Positions 1 to 11,900 of a stretch of 64,000 nucleotides of DNA are shown one piece after another. Every line of letters begins with the position of its first letter. Position 1 is the stretch's first letter. The notes under the pieces were generated by a model, which saw only the letters and a list, made by a program, of their open reading frames with translations, made no database searches and was not told where the DNA came from. Made by a program: the position numbers and the translations under genes. Source of the DNA: Bretschneidera sinensis (lineage: Eukaryota; Streptophyta; Magnoliopsida; Brassicales; Akaniaceae); contig CM043697.1 of NCBI GenBank assembly GCA_023935145.1, forward strand, positions 48,837,001 through 48,901,000, in the 5' to 3' direction.

Positions 1-450
1 TTCGCCCAGATTCATTCTGAAATAATCAAAGGTAGACATTAGAATAGTAATTTTAGTTAATTTGACATTATATGTACCTTCAAAGGCTGCTTCCAGCTTG
101 AGCCAAATTTCTTGGGTTATCTCGCAGGATTGGATCCGATTGAACTAGTTCTTATTGATCCTGCAGTATAGGAGGTGCATGGCTTTGTTGTTGATTTCTC
201 TATGATTCTTCTCAACCTCAGAGCACTCGTCTTCATATTTCTTAATTTCTACTTCATTGATATTCTTGGTGTGTCTGTATGGTCCTTTGATGATAACTTT
301 CTAGCAGTTTGAGTCTACACTCTTGATATCGACCATCCATCTTTTCTTCCAAAAGGGGTAGTTCGACCCATCGAATATGGGAGGGCTAAACTTAGCGACT
401 TGATCAATATCATTGGACCTAGTTGAGGTGTATGCGTGTATCTTTTCAGG
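1..450 (-). pseudogene. Copia gag N-terminal region, broken (element A)
   Basis: Translating the minus strand from about 450 leftwards gives a copia gag. The segment FDGSNYPFWKKRW matches the conserved N-terminal FDGxNYxxWK motif, and ITQEIWLKLEAAFEGTYNVK matches the UBN2-type core. Gag forms the virus-like particle. Two in-frame stops are visible: a TAG after DSNC, where a Trp is usual, and another TAG after RINKN. Two further stops (TAA TAA) lie just upstream in the same frame and no start codon was found, so the left-hand copy could not make gag. The frame continues to the window edge. The family call is firm; the exact start is not. Confidence 0.8.
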
Positions 451-486
451 AACACCTTGACTGTTAGTCAATTATTATGGAGACTT

Positions 487-498
487 GCTCTGATACCA
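487..498 (-). other. Primer binding site, initiator tRNA-Met type (element A)
   Basis: The minus strand reads TGGTATCAGAGC two bases beyond the LTR end. This is the standard primer site of plant copia elements, complementary to the 3' end of initiator tRNA-Met. It fixes the minus orientation of the element and the inner border of the LTR at 501. Confidence 0.9.
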
Positions 499-910
499 AT
501 TGTTAGGAAATATGATGATTGAAAAAATATGATTTGCACGAAAATTAAGCATTTAAATATTTAAGAGAGAGAGAGAAAGAGAGGAGAAGGGATACAAAGA
601 TATATAGTGGTTCGGCGATGAGCTTATGCCCACTTCTTCAATAGGCTTTCCTCCCGGTCTACTGAGTTCCACTAATCTCAACAATTCCACTTGGCTTGGA
701 TTTCCGGATACCAAGCACACCTTTACACCTTGTCTTGCTTTACGGGTAGCAACAAAACCTTACAAAATAAATCTCTCAAACTCTCAATTTTATACTCAAC
801 AGATTTAAACACTACCGAAGTAGTAAACACTAAATCTATAAGCTCTGTGTAAAACTAAGATTGAATTCTTTCTTCTTGCTCTTGTGCTGAACCCCCTTCA
901 GCAAACTCTG

Positions 911-917
911 GTTTATA
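911..917 (-). promoter_or_regulatory. LTR TATA box (element A)
   Basis: The minus strand reads TATAAAC. It lies downstream, in the transcription sense, of the palindromic tandem array at 1114-1337. This is the arrangement of a U3 enhancer block followed by a core promoter. Position inferred by eye; no transcript evidence. Confidence 0.5.
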
Positions 918-1113
918 GCTTTAGCCAAGCTCTCTAAAAATAGCAACTCTGAAAACTTCTTTTTCATACTAGTATCTCATTTATTGTAGATCCTTTGATC
1001 TCCAACAATCACTTGCAGTCGACTCCCTAGTCGATTGGTCTTCTCCTCAGTAAACCGGATCTTCTAACTGTTCTTATATAACACTAAACCTTCTACCGGT
1101 TGACTCATCAATC

Positions 1114-1337
1114 GACTAGATCTTCTTGGTAGTCGGCTAGGTACTGACTACCTCTCTCCTGGTAGTCGACTAGGTGGCTGAATACCTCTCTCCTAGTAGT
1201 TGGCTAGGCAGTCGACTACCTCTCTCCTGCTGGTCGACTAAGCAAACAGCTACCTCTCTCCTGCTGGTCGACTAAGCAAACAACTACCTCTCTCCTGCTG
1301 GTCGACTAGGCAGTCCACTACCTCTCTCCTGGTAGTA
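1114..1337 (-). repeat. 34-bp tandem array with AGTCGACT palindromes in the LTR of A
   Basis: Units start at a regular spacing of exactly 34 bp (1148, 1182, 1216, 1250, 1284, 1318), with a weaker unit from 1114. Each unit has CTACCTCTCTCCTG followed by a GTCGACTA-type half. Perfect TAGTCGACTA palindromes occur, for example at 1163-1172. The array lies 200-430 bp upstream of the TATA box on the minus strand. It is probably a U3 enhancer-like block; the function is inference. Confidence 0.85.
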
Positions 1338-1459
1338 TCTTCTCCGATTCTTTTAATTGAACGATTAAATAACATGCACACTTAATTAACTCGTTAGTAA
1401 TTAAGACATATTTTATCTACATCAAAATTAAACACTATAGGATATAAAATATCCTAACA

Positions 1460-3243
1460 AAAAACATTAAGACTTCAAGTATCATTTTTATTGATGTAAA
1501 TTATTAGTCCAATTTATTCATTTGTTTTATTTAAGGTCAATATTATGGTAAAACTATAAATTTATATATAAATTATGTGATATTATTATAAATTTATATT
1601 ATGATTAAATTATTATTTTTTTGTATTAAAAAACACACGCTCAGTATGGGTCCAATTTTGTTGTTTTGGAATATGGGTATTATGTTCCATTAGGACAAAG
1701 CATATTTTTTACCACTGGAAAAAATATTTAATTAGTTTTAGTGGTAGATATGATTTGTCATTCACAACAAGGAGAGGTAAATATAATAACGATTGGGTTA
1801 GAGAGAAAGGGAAGACATTAAGAGCTGGGAATGAGATAATGAAACCATGGTTAGTGAAATGGTGAGCTTGATGGTAACAGGCAAACGAAGGTAGGATTTT
1901 AGACGTAATAGACGGTAGCATGTTACATATAAAATTGAAGAAAGCATCAAGATATGATAATATATTGAAGCAAGCAACAGTCATGATTTAGTACTAATAT
2001 AGCAAGCTGGGCAAGTTAGCAATGAACACGATTTGTATGACTGGTAAGAAAGGGAAGGGATGAGAGAAAAAAATGATAAAAATTAATGAAAAAATTATAT
2101 TAAGTTTTTTTATATGTATTTAGTAGAGATAACAAAATAGCGAATATATAAGATTAGAATTCAAAGAAAATTTATTTTATTTTATTTTTTAATTTTCAAT
2201 TTTCACGTTTTTAAAAGATGTTGATTTGTATATGAAAAAAGAAAATATTCTTCTTAATTTTTTTTTGCTATATATTTTTATCAGAAAATGTGAAGAAAGA
2301 AAAAATGTCAAGTCATATGAATCATTCAAAGGGGAAATTCTTCTCCGGACTAAGTCCAAAAATTCAATCTTAGACTAGAATTTTAAAGCTCCATTAATAA
2401 CTATATTTGTGAAAATTAGCTAGTAATTTCTGTATAAATCCTTTTTTATTTAGTTGTTCTTGGGTATGTCTTTCACATTCCTTATGACTTTATGACCCGT
2501 TTTGGTACATAAAATTCAGGGGAACAGAATTTCATTTCTATGTACTCATCAATTCTTTTGGTACATATGTTTACGAATTACAAATTACAATCTATCATTT
2601 TCATATTGTCAAAAGATCAAGAACATAGATCTTTTATTGTAAATGAATCCACTTAAAACTAAGTAACCAACACTTTGTCAAGATGTACCCAAACACCCAG
2701 TCATGAACTCATGATCTCATTCCCAAAAGAACCTCCAAGCTTCAACAATCATCATCTTGTATCACCAATCTGAAATATACAGTTTCAGAAATTCAACACA
2801 TACATTTTTTTGAAAGGAAAAAAATATATTATATATGAGAAAAGAGAAAAATGAGGTTCTCTACTTCTTTATCTTTTGGAGTTGGATAGGGTAACAACAT
2901 AAAAGAGCATTAAGATAACCTATATTTGGGAGGTATTATTATCTTAATTCCAAAGAGTATAAAAGAGCTAATAGAAATATTCAAGAAGCAAGCAGGTAAC
3001 ATTTCTTACCAGGTAACATACTCAAGAAGTGAGCAAGCAAGCATATGCCAAGGCACGCCAAAAAAGAAATGACAAAAGCATAAAATCAAGCAATATTTTA
3101 TATCTCTTAAAATTTTTAAAAAATGATTGAAGGTTACATTTCTTACCAAAAAAAGTCAATCTCTCTAAAGATTAATGATTGAAGATTCCAAAGTAATCTT
3201 TGACAACTCTGAAAATTAAAAATAAAATTACAAATGCCAATAT
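1460..3243. other. Unassigned AT-rich DNA between elements A and B
   Basis: I see no credible coding region, LTR ends or RNA gene here. Short ORFs lack any recognisable motif. It is probably the host or older-repeat sequence into which A and B inserted, or it contains degraded repeats that I cannot recognise by eye. Confidence 0.5.
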
Positions 3244-3820
3244 TGTAGACTGAGGTTTCAATTCAAAAGGGGGTGAATTGGGTTTTTAAAAACTTTTGCT
3301 AATTAAACATAAGTTTATAAAATAAAAAAAAACAGATAAACCCACAAGCATGTAAACAAACAATGTGCAGTAAACAAAAGAATTTAAGGAATAGAGGATG
3401 CAAACTCAGTTTATAGTGGTTCGACAATATCGGATTCGTTCCGACCCTATATCCACTCTCTTCAAGGAACCTCCTTGAAGTAATCCATTAAGGAACTTAG
3501 TTGTGCAACTTCACGGGTGTTGCACAAACCTTACAATCAATCCCTTTCTCTTGGAAGCAAATTCCTTCCTCTTGGAAACAAAATCTCTTCATCTCGGAAG
3601 CTAATTTGTTCCTTTCGAAAATTAATCTCTTTACAATAAATGTTGTAAAGTAAATGGTAGAGAGACAACAATGAAAGCTTATACAACTGAATAATATCTC
3701 TCTTTCAAGGTAAAGCTTGAAGAATGGCTCAACAATAAATATTTCAAAGCTTTTGTGTTTTAATGAGTAAAAACTTGATTGAGTGTGTAATCTCATCTTT
3801 TGAAATGCTCAATAGAGTGG

Positions 3821-3829
3821 GTTTATATA
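3821..3829 (-). promoter_or_regulatory. LTR TATA box (element B)
   Basis: The minus strand reads TATATAAAC, about 95 bp downstream of the nearest palindrome of the 3924-4085 cluster. Proposed core promoter of the LTR, by sequence only. Confidence 0.55.
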
Positions 3830-3923
3830 GCATTGATGTAATATGGCGCTTTGTACTATTCTGGTATGATTTGGTAAAATTTATGCTGAAATCTCACGTC
3901 TCAACAATCATATTTTTTGAACT

Positions 3924-4085
3924 ACCAGTTGACTGGGTCTTAGTACCAGTCGACTGGGTGGTTCTTACCAGTCGATTAGGAACAGTCTGTCCAATATACC
4001 AGTCGATTGGTATGAAGCACCTAGTCGATTGGGGACACATTGTCCCATATACCAGTCTTCTGGTATAAGTACCCAGTCGACTGGG
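3924..4085 (-). repeat. CCAGTCGACTGG palindrome cluster in the LTR of B
   Basis: Perfect 12-bp palindromes CCAGTCGACTGG occur at 3946-3957 and 4073-4084. Several one- or two-base variants lie between, all near TACCAGT or CCCAGT contexts. The cluster sits just upstream of the TATA box at 3821. The same word recurs in the internal spacer of B (24458-24685 and its copies). Confidence 0.85.
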
Positions 4086-4400
4086 TTGCTTATCAACCCA
4101 GTTTTCATGTTTTGAAACGTTTTTAACTTTAAAAATGTTTGATTGAAAAGTTTTGTAAAAACACATTTTCAAAAGGAGCCATAAGACAAGCTTTTTACCT
4201 GAACAAGTGAGATTTACAACTTGTTTAAATACCTTATCCCTATACTAGATCTTCTATCTTGACTTGGTGTTTGATTCGGGTTGAGTTCTTGCACCTTGAT
4301 CCTTGGTTGAATGCTTTTATCGCTTAATACACTTAGATAGCATTGTTAGTATAATAAGAGTTGTGTTTTGTCATCATTAAAATATAGGTGAGGGTCAACA

Positions 4401-4414
4401 ATCTCCCTTTTTTT
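4401..4414 (-). other. Polypurine tract of element B
   Basis: The minus strand reads AAAAAAAGGGAGAT immediately before the LTR start at 4400. Such a tract primes plus-strand DNA synthesis and marks this LTR as the 3' one. Confidence 0.85.
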
Positions 4415-5064
4415 GATGATGACAAAACTAATGAGAGAAAACAGTTTTTTAAAAACTAAGTGTTGGATTTTTTAGAAAAATCGGGTAGAGTCTCCTCTGT
4501 TTTTTGAATAAAACCAACCTGTAAAAAGATAAAGAACAGTTTATATACAACCTAACCAATCATCTCAACATATAAAATCATACGCCAAGTTCTTTGTAGC
4601 AATACTCCCCCTAAATCTATGCATTATTTTGAGTTACAGTTAGTTTTCTCATTTTTCTCTCATGTTTTGACAATAGCAGAAAAGGGGGTAGTAAACCAAA
4701 AAAAAGCTATATAGATACCATAGACATGAAGAGCATGCATAAACAAACTTGTATTTGAAAAATTCGGAGTTCAGAAGCCTTCCCGAGAAGAACTGGAAGT
4801 TTTTTACATACAGAAGCAGTTTAAAGCATTTATCCGAATATAAAGAGATATAAAGCATGTAACCATATTACACATATGTAAAACAAGTATATGAAATAAG
4901 TCTAAGCATAAACCATCATCATATATATCACCAGTCTATACAAAATAGGCTTTGGAGAGCCGTAACAGAAGTATAAAATACAGTAAATGATAAATATATG
5001 TCATTGCTAAAAACAAAGAAGAACTACATCAATATATACATCAAAAGGAAGATAGAAAGACAAT
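4415..5064 (-). other. 3' non-coding region of element B
   Basis: AT-rich sequence between the stop of ORF2 and the polypurine tract. No ORF with recognisable motifs, no repeats of note. Confidence 0.6.
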
Positions 5065-6260
5065 TTAAGGAGTAAGAGAGTTAGAGAAACCATGAGAAAG
5101 ATCCCGAAGCTCAGCCAGAGAGCCCTCGGTATGCTCACGGTGCAACTCAAAGTCATCCCAGAGAGAGTGGAGGTCATGATGCATGGCGTCGACTGTGGAG
5201 CTCAAACTCTGAAAGCCAAACTGCATGGTCAGCTGGAGGCTCGTGATAACTTGTAGAAGATCACCATATCTAGCCTGACTAGCACTCAAGTCACCCATAG
5301 GAGGTTCTCAGTCATCCGTATCCATAGCAACAGCAGCAGCAGCAGCATCTGGACCCTCGTCCTCATCATCACTGCTCTCGTCCTCTCCTATCCGAATGTA
5401 CTTCCCAGCCTTGGAGTAGATGGAGCCATCTCGGACTATGCATCCCATCTTTTTTAGCTATGAGACATTAATGATGTCCTTAAGACCGATGTCCTGAGCC
5501 TCGGAGGCGGGGAGAGGCACTCGAAAGTGCTGGAGGATGAGTGTGATGAGCATCCTGTAGGGAAGGCATCCAGAGTCGCTCGCTTCACCATTTATTATTT
5601 TTGGGAGCAGTAAGGGGTAGATATTGAAATGGTGTCCAGTTGTAAGGCACCAAATCAATACTATATATATATTAGATAGATAGCCCTGACCCCCGAGTCT
5701 CAGGTGGATGGTCCAACTCATAATGAGGTTGAACAATTTTGAGTCAAGGGGCATATCATTACATGTGTGAAATATAGTGGGTCGAAACACATAGTTAGGG
5801 TCACCTCTAACTATCTTATATGCCTCTTCATACTTGAAATTGTCTGGCTATCCATCCAGACTCCATTGGATCCCTCTCACAAGGATCCTCAGGATAGTCA
5901 TCAAGAGGTCAGTGTTGACCTCAAACTCCACACCCATAACACTGGTTCTGAACCTCAGAGCCAGTGGACTGGGTTTCACCAAGTTCGCATAGAACTGGTG
6001 AATCAGTCTTGGGTAAAAATTTTCATGTATCTTGACTAGTAAAGTTAAGTTAATGGCATCGAAGGCAGGTAATATATCAAAATTACCATGACAAATAGAT
6101 TCGAAGTCGACGAATTTGCCCGTCATGTTTTCTTCTGGCGAATAACATAAGTATACCTGTCCTTCGTAACTTGGCTAGAGAACAGAGAGTCATCAAGCTC
6201 TATTATGGGCTTCTTACTTGATGAGCCCGCCACGCCCTTCCCTCGGGAATCCAGAGCCAT
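5065..6260 (-). pseudogene. ORF2 of element B: putative plant transposon-protein domain plus coiled coil, broken
   Basis: About 398 codons downstream of pol, in the position called env-like in SIRE elements. The middle part, with FYPRLIHQFYANL and a following VMGVEFEV region, matches the so-called putative plant transposon protein domain (Transposase_32, PF20167) as I know it. The C-terminal part, around QVITSLQLTMQFGFQSLSS, has heptad-like spacing and suggests a coiled coil. I see no signal peptide or membrane segment, so an envelope role is not supported. Start chosen at the ATG at 6260. Lesions: a frameshift near 6126 and three in-frame stops (5848, near 5458, and near 5310). Its length is close to that of the intact ORF2 of G (386 residues). 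Function unknown. Confidence 0.7.
5331..5347. repeat. CAG/GCA microsatellite inside ORF2 of B
   Basis: A run of CAG units that encodes a short Ala stretch on the minus strand, between an acidic segment and the coiled-coil part of ORF2. Confidence 0.7.
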
Positions 6261-6420
6261 CGATTTGGTGGACCTTGGCCTAGTAGGCGCATGTGGTCCC
6301 CCAATGGTAGTTTTTATACGGATTTTATCGGATATTTTGGAAGAAAGTGAGTTTTTGGTAAAAAGGGTTTTGAGTGGAAATTGGGGATTTCAACCGTAGA
6401 AAGTTAAAATGGATGGTTTG
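6261..6420 (-). other. ORF2 leader of B, part near the ORF
   Basis: Pyrimidine-rich on the minus strand and without genes. It joins to 24305-24557 once element C is removed, so it is the ORF2-proximal part of the pol-ORF2 spacer. Confidence 0.6.
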
Positions 6421-7225
6421 TGATAAGGACACGGCTAACAAATGGGAGGTGGATCCTATTCAAGTTCCAGTTAATCCAGTTACAAGGGCTCGAGCTAAAA
6501 GGTTTAAGGAAACTCTCAATGGACTGATTCAACACATTTGGGCTAAGAACCATCTTCGGGGGCCCAATGATGATTCTATATGTGATCCATAAGGATGGGT
6601 TCCATAATTCAAACTTTGGAATAATCTTATAAATCTTAGTTTCCCAAAATTGGAGACTTACTCATTTTGGTTGGCTTATTAAGGAAAATGGTTGGCTGCA
6701 AATTTTACTTATTACCCTTTTTTTTAATTGTTTCCTTATTAATTTAATCGTTGAAATATAAAGCTTGCATGCCAAGTTAGGTACCTTCCTTATTTGGATT
6801 TTAGGTTACCAGAATTCTATTTAGGTTTATTTCATATTTCGTAGTTTTCTTTTTTCTAATTGGTTACGAATTCTCATATATTTAAATAGCCATTGGCTTT
6901 TTGGAATAAAACAATTCAGATTTGATTCATACTTTTGGAGAGAAAATTCTCTTTGGTTATTTTAGAACTTCTGAACTTATCGGAATTTCCGTGGCGTTCA
7001 TCTTCGACTTATTAATTAATCATTCCATAATTGATTGTGACATCTTCATTATACCAAGGTTCTTGCTTCAATATAAGCAACGGGTCACGGTCTTAGTCTT
7101 CATTATACCAAATTTCTTGCTTCAATATTAGCAACGGGTCGCAATCTTTTATAAATCTGCTTCTAGAAGATCTTGGAAGTCTTCTTGATCCATCAAGTTC
7201 TTAGTTCTTGGCGTGGATCATATCA
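6421..7225 (+). repeat. 5' LTR of element C (805 bp)
   Basis: Begins TGATAAGGACACGG and ends GGATCATATCA, with TGATA/TATCA inverted ends. Followed two bases later by the primer site. The first 170 bp carry an in-frame copy of the end of pol (TRARAKRFKETLNGLIQHIW), ending at TAA 6590-6592. A TATA-like stretch lies at 6877-6888. Confidence 0.9.
6877..6888 (+). promoter_or_regulatory. LTR TATA box (element C)
   Basis: Reads TATATTTAAATA, followed by GCCATTGGC. It is placed near the LTR middle, as expected for the U3/R border. No palindrome array was seen upstream, unlike in A, B, E, G and the solo LTRs. Confidence 0.45.
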
Positions 7226-7227
7226 AT

Positions 7228-7240
7228 TGGTATCAGAGCC
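7228..7240 (+). other. Primer binding site, initiator tRNA-Met type (element C)
   Basis: TGGTATCAGAGCC two bases after the LTR end. It fixes the plus orientation of C. 7241-7695 is the untranslated leader to gag and holds no gene. Confidence 0.9.
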
Positions 7241-7695
7241 TTCTAGTTATAGATTTGCTTATCTTTTGTTTTGATTCATAAAAAAAAATTAAAAAAAATG
7301 AAATTAAAAAAAAAAGAACAAATTTCCAGTTTAGAAAAAAAACATGAAAAAAGGTGTTTGATATTTAGATTCAATCATTTCAATTCTTGTTTCAATTTAT
7401 CATCTTTGTTTCCTTGTATTCTAGCCTTTAAATCCGAATTTCTTTGTGAGTTATTGGTGAATTGTTGCTAGAAACTTTGATACTTGTTCGGTTAGTTTGA
7501 TAAGAACCTATAGAGGATTATTACGAGTGGAAAAAGGCAAGAGTGGTGAGCACATAAGAGGGTAAAAGCCAATATGATTTTTGTGTAAAAAAACGAGTGA
7601 AATTGAGTGACTCATTCTTTGAGTGAAACACATGAGGGAGTGTGTGAGGTCTTTTTGTTCCTTTTTTTTTCTCTAACTCTGTTTTTGCAGCAAAC

Positions 7696-8940
7696 ATGTC
7701 AGACAGCAAGAACAAAAATAATTCCGGAGATACATCAGGAGAAGGTGATCTGAAGTTACTCATGGAGGATTTAATGGGTGAGATGAGGAGAGTATTGAGA
7801 ACGGAGATGGAATAAGTTCATGAGTGGATAGATCAGGTAGAGAATGCACGTGTGGGGCAGCAACAAAACACTCCTAATGTGCGTAGGAGGGAGAGAGTTC
7901 AACCTAGAGGAGAGAGATTTGAAGATGAAGAGTATTATGGGAATGGATCTGATGAAGAAGATGATCGGGAATCAGTTGTTAGCCATAGGAGATTTGGTGG
8001 TCAAGGTAGAGAAGCTAGGAATCGGGAAGATAATAACTTGGGTAGTATTAAGATGAAGATTCCATCGTTTCAAGGCAAAAACGATTCTGAAGCTTACCTT
8101 GAGTGGGAGAAGAAGATAGAATTAGTATTTGATTGTCATAATTATTCCGAGCTTAAAATGGTTAAATTTGTAGCCATTGAATTTTTTGACTATGCAATTG
8201 TTTGGTGGGGTCAGCTAGTGTTAAACAGGAGGAGAAATAGAGAGTATCCAATAGAGACTTGGGAGAAGATGAAAACCGTGATGAGGAAACAGTTTGTTCT
8301 AAGCCATTACTACCGTGAGTTGTACCAAAAATTGCAAAGTCTTACACAAGGTAGTCGGAGTGTGGAGGATTATTATAAAGAGATGGAAGTAGCTATGATC
8401 TGAGCAAATGTAGAGGAGGACCGAGAGGCTACTATGGCTAGGTTCTTGACTGGTTTGAACCTGAAAATTGCTAATTAGGTGGAGTTGCATCATTATGTGG
8501 AGTTGGAAGATATGGTGCACATGGCTGTCAAAATTGAAAACCAACTCAAGAGGAGGGGCAACAATACACGACAAAACCATAAATCGGGTTCATCTTGGAG
8601 GCTGAATTTTGTGAAGAAAGCCACGGCTAAGCCCAAAACCGACCAAAAGCAAGAAAGTACCAGCCATGGAAATCAAGATAAAACTGACTCTTCTACCACT
8701 AGAAATCGTGATATTAAGTGTTTTAAATGCCAAGGCAGGGGTTACATAGCAAGCCAATGTCCGAACAAAAGAGTTATGGTATTGCGAGATAATTGTGAAA
8801 TTGAAACCGAGGGCGAAGAAGATACTGAATCTATGCCACCATTGGAGGATGCAAGTGATGAGGAATACGCTGCCCAAGGAGAATTTTTGGTTGCAAAGAG
8901 AGCTCTAAGTGTGCAAATCAAAGAAGATGACGAAGTGTAG
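7696..8940 (+). pseudogene. Gag of element C, broken
   Basis: Capsid and nucleocapsid part of a single gag-pol frame, starting at ATG 7696 (MSDSKNKNN). The retrotransposon gag core is seen around IPSFQGKNDSEAYLEWEKK and QKLQSLTQGSRSVEDYY. A nucleocapsid zinc knuckle follows near 8720-8765 (CFKCQGRGYIASQC). The usual His of the CCHC box is Tyr here, so zinc binding should be impaired. In-frame stops: TAA at 7813-7815, TGA at 8401-8403 (Arg usual there), TAG near 8476, and TAG-TGA at 8938-8943. All segments stay in one frame. Confidence 0.85.
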
Positions 8941-8943
8941 TGA

Positions 8944-11900
8944 GAAAACATTTTTCATACTAGATGCCATATGCAAAACAAGGTATGTAGTGTGATTATT
9001 GATGGAGGTAGTTGTGCTAACGTTGCTAGCACTACAATGGTTGAGAAATTGGGGATGCCAACAATTAAACATCCTCGGCCTTACAAGTTGCAATGGCTCA
9101 ATAATAGTGGTGAAGTGAGGGTGAACAAACAAGTGTTAGTTTCCTTCCGTATTGGAAAATATGAAGATGAAGTTTTGTGTGATGTAGTCCGATGCAAGCT
9201 GGACACTTGTTACTAGGCCGGCTTCACCAACAAATATTCGTTTGTAAGAAATCAAAGAACAATCACTCTAGTTCCTTTGACACTAAAGCAGGTTTATGAA
9301 GATCAAGTGAGGTTACAAAAAGAGAGTGAGAAAAAGATAACGAATGAAAATCAAAAAGAGAAAATGAGAGAGGCCGAAAAAATTAAGAGAGAAAATGAAA
9401 GAGTTGATTCGGCCATTGAGAGAAAAACAAATTTCTATGCAAGAATAAGTGAAATAAAAAGAGTGATGATTTTAAATCAGCCAATGATTGTACTTTTGTA
9501 CAAAGAGGCGTTAAACACTAACTAATTTGACTCATCTTTGCCTAGTTCTATTGTTTCTCTTTTACTGGAGTTTGATGATATCCTTCCCGAGGAGATTCCG
9601 TATGGCTTACCTCCTATTCGAGGAATTGAACATCAAATTGATTTCGTGCCCGGTGCTGCAATTCCAAACCGACCAGCCTATCGAAGCAATCCTGAGGAGA
9701 CAAAGGAGCTACAAAGGCAAGTTAGTGAATTGATGGAAACAGGGGTATATAAGAGAAAGCGTGAGCCCGTGCGCTGTTCCGGTGATTTTGGTTCCTAAAA
9801 AGGATGGGACATGGAGAATGTCCATTAATTGCTGAGCAGTCAACAATATAACGGTAAAGTATCGACATCCTATTCCTCGTTTAAATGATATACTAGATGA
9901 ACTACATGGTGCATGTGTATTTTCTAAGATTGATTTAAGAAGCTGATATCATCAAATAAGAATGAAAGAGGGTGATGAATGGAAAACTGCTTTTAAAACG
10001 AAATATGGTTTATATGTGTGGTTTGTTATGCCATTTGGACTAACAAATGCACCAAGTATCTTCATGAGATTAATGAACCAAGTTTTGCGAGCTTTTATAG
10101 GCAGATTCATTGTTGTTTATTTTGATGATATTCTCATTTATAGCACAAACTTAGATGATCATGTTGTGCATTTAAAATTAGTTTTGGATGTGCTTAGAAA
10201 AAAGAAGTTGTTTGCTAACTTGAAGAAGTGCACTTTTTACTATGATAAGCTTGCGTTTCTTGGTTTTGTTGTGAGTGCACAAGGAATACAAGATGATGAA
10301 GAGAAGATCCATGCGATTAAAGAATGGCTAAGTCCCACGAGTGTAAGTTAAGTTCGTAGTTTTCATGGACTTGCTAGTTTTTACAGGAGGTTCGTGAAAG
10401 ACTTTAGCAGTATTGCTGCACCGCTTACCGAAGTCATCAAGAAGAACATTGGATTCAAATGGGGAGACGAGCAAGAGAAGGCGTTCCAATTGATCAAAGA
10501 AAAATTAACTCATGCTCCTTTACTTGCTTTGCCTGATTTTACTAAAACGTTTGAAATTGAATGTGATGCTTCAGGTTTAGGTATCGGCGCAGTTCTTATG
10601 CAAGGAGGAAGACCAATCGCATATTTCAGTGAGAAATTAAGTGGAGCAGCTTTAAACTACCCTACTTATGATAAAGAATTTTATGCATTGGTTTGAGCAT
10701 TGGAAACATGGCAACACTATCTTTGGCCTAAGGAGTTCGTAATTCACATCGATCATGAATCCTTGAAGCATTTAAAAGGTCAACACAAGTTGAGTAGGAG
10801 ACATGCTCGATGGGTAGAATTCATCGAGACGTTTCCATATGTCATTCGATACAAGCAAGGTAAGGAAAACATCATTGCAAATGCACTTTCTCGAACGTAC
10901 GTATTAATTTCTACTATATATGCAAAATTACTTGGTTTTGAGTACATTAATGAGTTGTATCCTTCATACACCGATTTTTGTGAGGGGTTTCGGGCTTGTG
11001 AGAAAAACGCAGTGGGTAAGTTCTTTAGGAACGAGGGTTTTTTATTTTGGGAGAATAAGTTGTGTGTACCGAATTGCTCTTTGCGTGATTTGTTAGTAAG
11101 AGAATCCCATGGAGGAGGTTTAATGGGTCACTTTGGAGTTGCTAAGACCTTAGCCATTTTACAAGAACACTTTTATTGGCCACACATGAAAAGAGATATT
11201 GAGAGAATTTGTGAAGATGTGTCATATGTAGGTAGGCAAAATCTCAAGTGCAACCCCATGGTTTATAAACACCACTGCCCATTCCTAGTGAGCCTTGGAT
11301 AGATATTTCGATGGACTTTGTGTTAGGTTTACCTAGGTCTAAAGGTGGTAGAGATTCAATTTTTGTGGTTGTGGATAGATTTTCGAAGATGGCACATTTT
11401 ATCCCATGTCACAAAACTGATGATGCTTCCAATGTTTCTAATTTGTTCTTTCGAGAAATTGTGAGATTACATGGTATGCCTAAAACAATAGTTTCGGATA
11501 GAGATGCTAAGTTCTTGAGTTACTTTTGGAAGACTTTGTGGTGTAAGTTAGGGACTAAGCTATTATTTTCTACTACTTGTCACCTACAAACTGATGGTCA
11601 AACTGAAGTAGTGAATAGGACTTTGTTTACTTTGTTGAGGGCTATTATTAAACAAAACATCAAAACTTGGGAAGAGTGTTTACCACATGTTGAGTTTGCT
11701 TATAATCGTGCTGTTCATTCTGCTACTAAGTTTTCATCATTTGAAATTGTTTATGGTTTTAATCCTTTAACTCCATTAGATTTAACGCCATTACCTATAT
11801 CTGAACATGCTAACTTGGATGGAAAGAAAAATGCTGAATTTGTTAAGCAAATACATGAAAAGGCAAGACTAAACGTTGAGAGGTAAACAGAACGATATGC

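Larger units (their letters stand above)
1..1459 (-). mobile_element. Element A: 5' end of a copia LTR retrotransposon, truncated by the window edge
   Basis: Read on the minus strand, this is an LTR (501-1459), a tRNA-Met primer site (487-498) and the start of a copia-type gag. The rest of the element lies left of base 1. The gag sequence resembles the SIRE-type copia gag (N-terminal DUF4219/UBN2-like region). The five bases outside the LTR (1460-1464) are all A; the matching target duplication is not in the window. The LTR differs in sequence from that of element B, so A is a separate family. Confidence 0.85.
501..1459 (-). repeat. LTR of element A (959 bp)
   Basis: The LTR begins TGTTAGGA and ends TCCTAACA, a perfect 8-bp terminal inverted repeat. 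One end abuts the primer site. It contains a TATA box (911-917, minus) and a 34-bp tandem array (1114-1337) upstream of it. The small ORF at 626-808 lies inside the LTR and is not credited. Only one LTR of this element is in the window. Confidence 0.9.
3244..4400 (-). repeat. 3' LTR of element B (1157 bp)
   Basis: On the minus strand the LTR starts TGTTGACC (4400 leftwards), directly after a polypurine tract, and ends AGTCTACA at 3244. It holds a TATA box at 3821-3829 and a run of CCAGTCGACTGG-type palindromes at 3924-4085. The phrase with a run of G followed by TGAATTGGG near 3270 is typical of LTRs of this copia lineage. The matching 5' LTR is outside the window or lost. Confidence 0.85.

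Noticed and set aside
1114..1337. Regular direct repeats resembling a CRISPR array
   Set aside because: The units are contiguous with no unique spacers and lie inside a plant retrotransposon LTR.
1709..1984. A 91-residue minus-strand ORF in the unassigned region
   Set aside because: No recognisable domain, AT-rich, and no support for splicing or expression visible in the sequence.
5065..6260. Calling ORF2 of B (and of G) an envelope gene because of its position
   Set aside because: No signal peptide, membrane segment or furin-like site seen; the domain matches the plant transposon-protein family instead.
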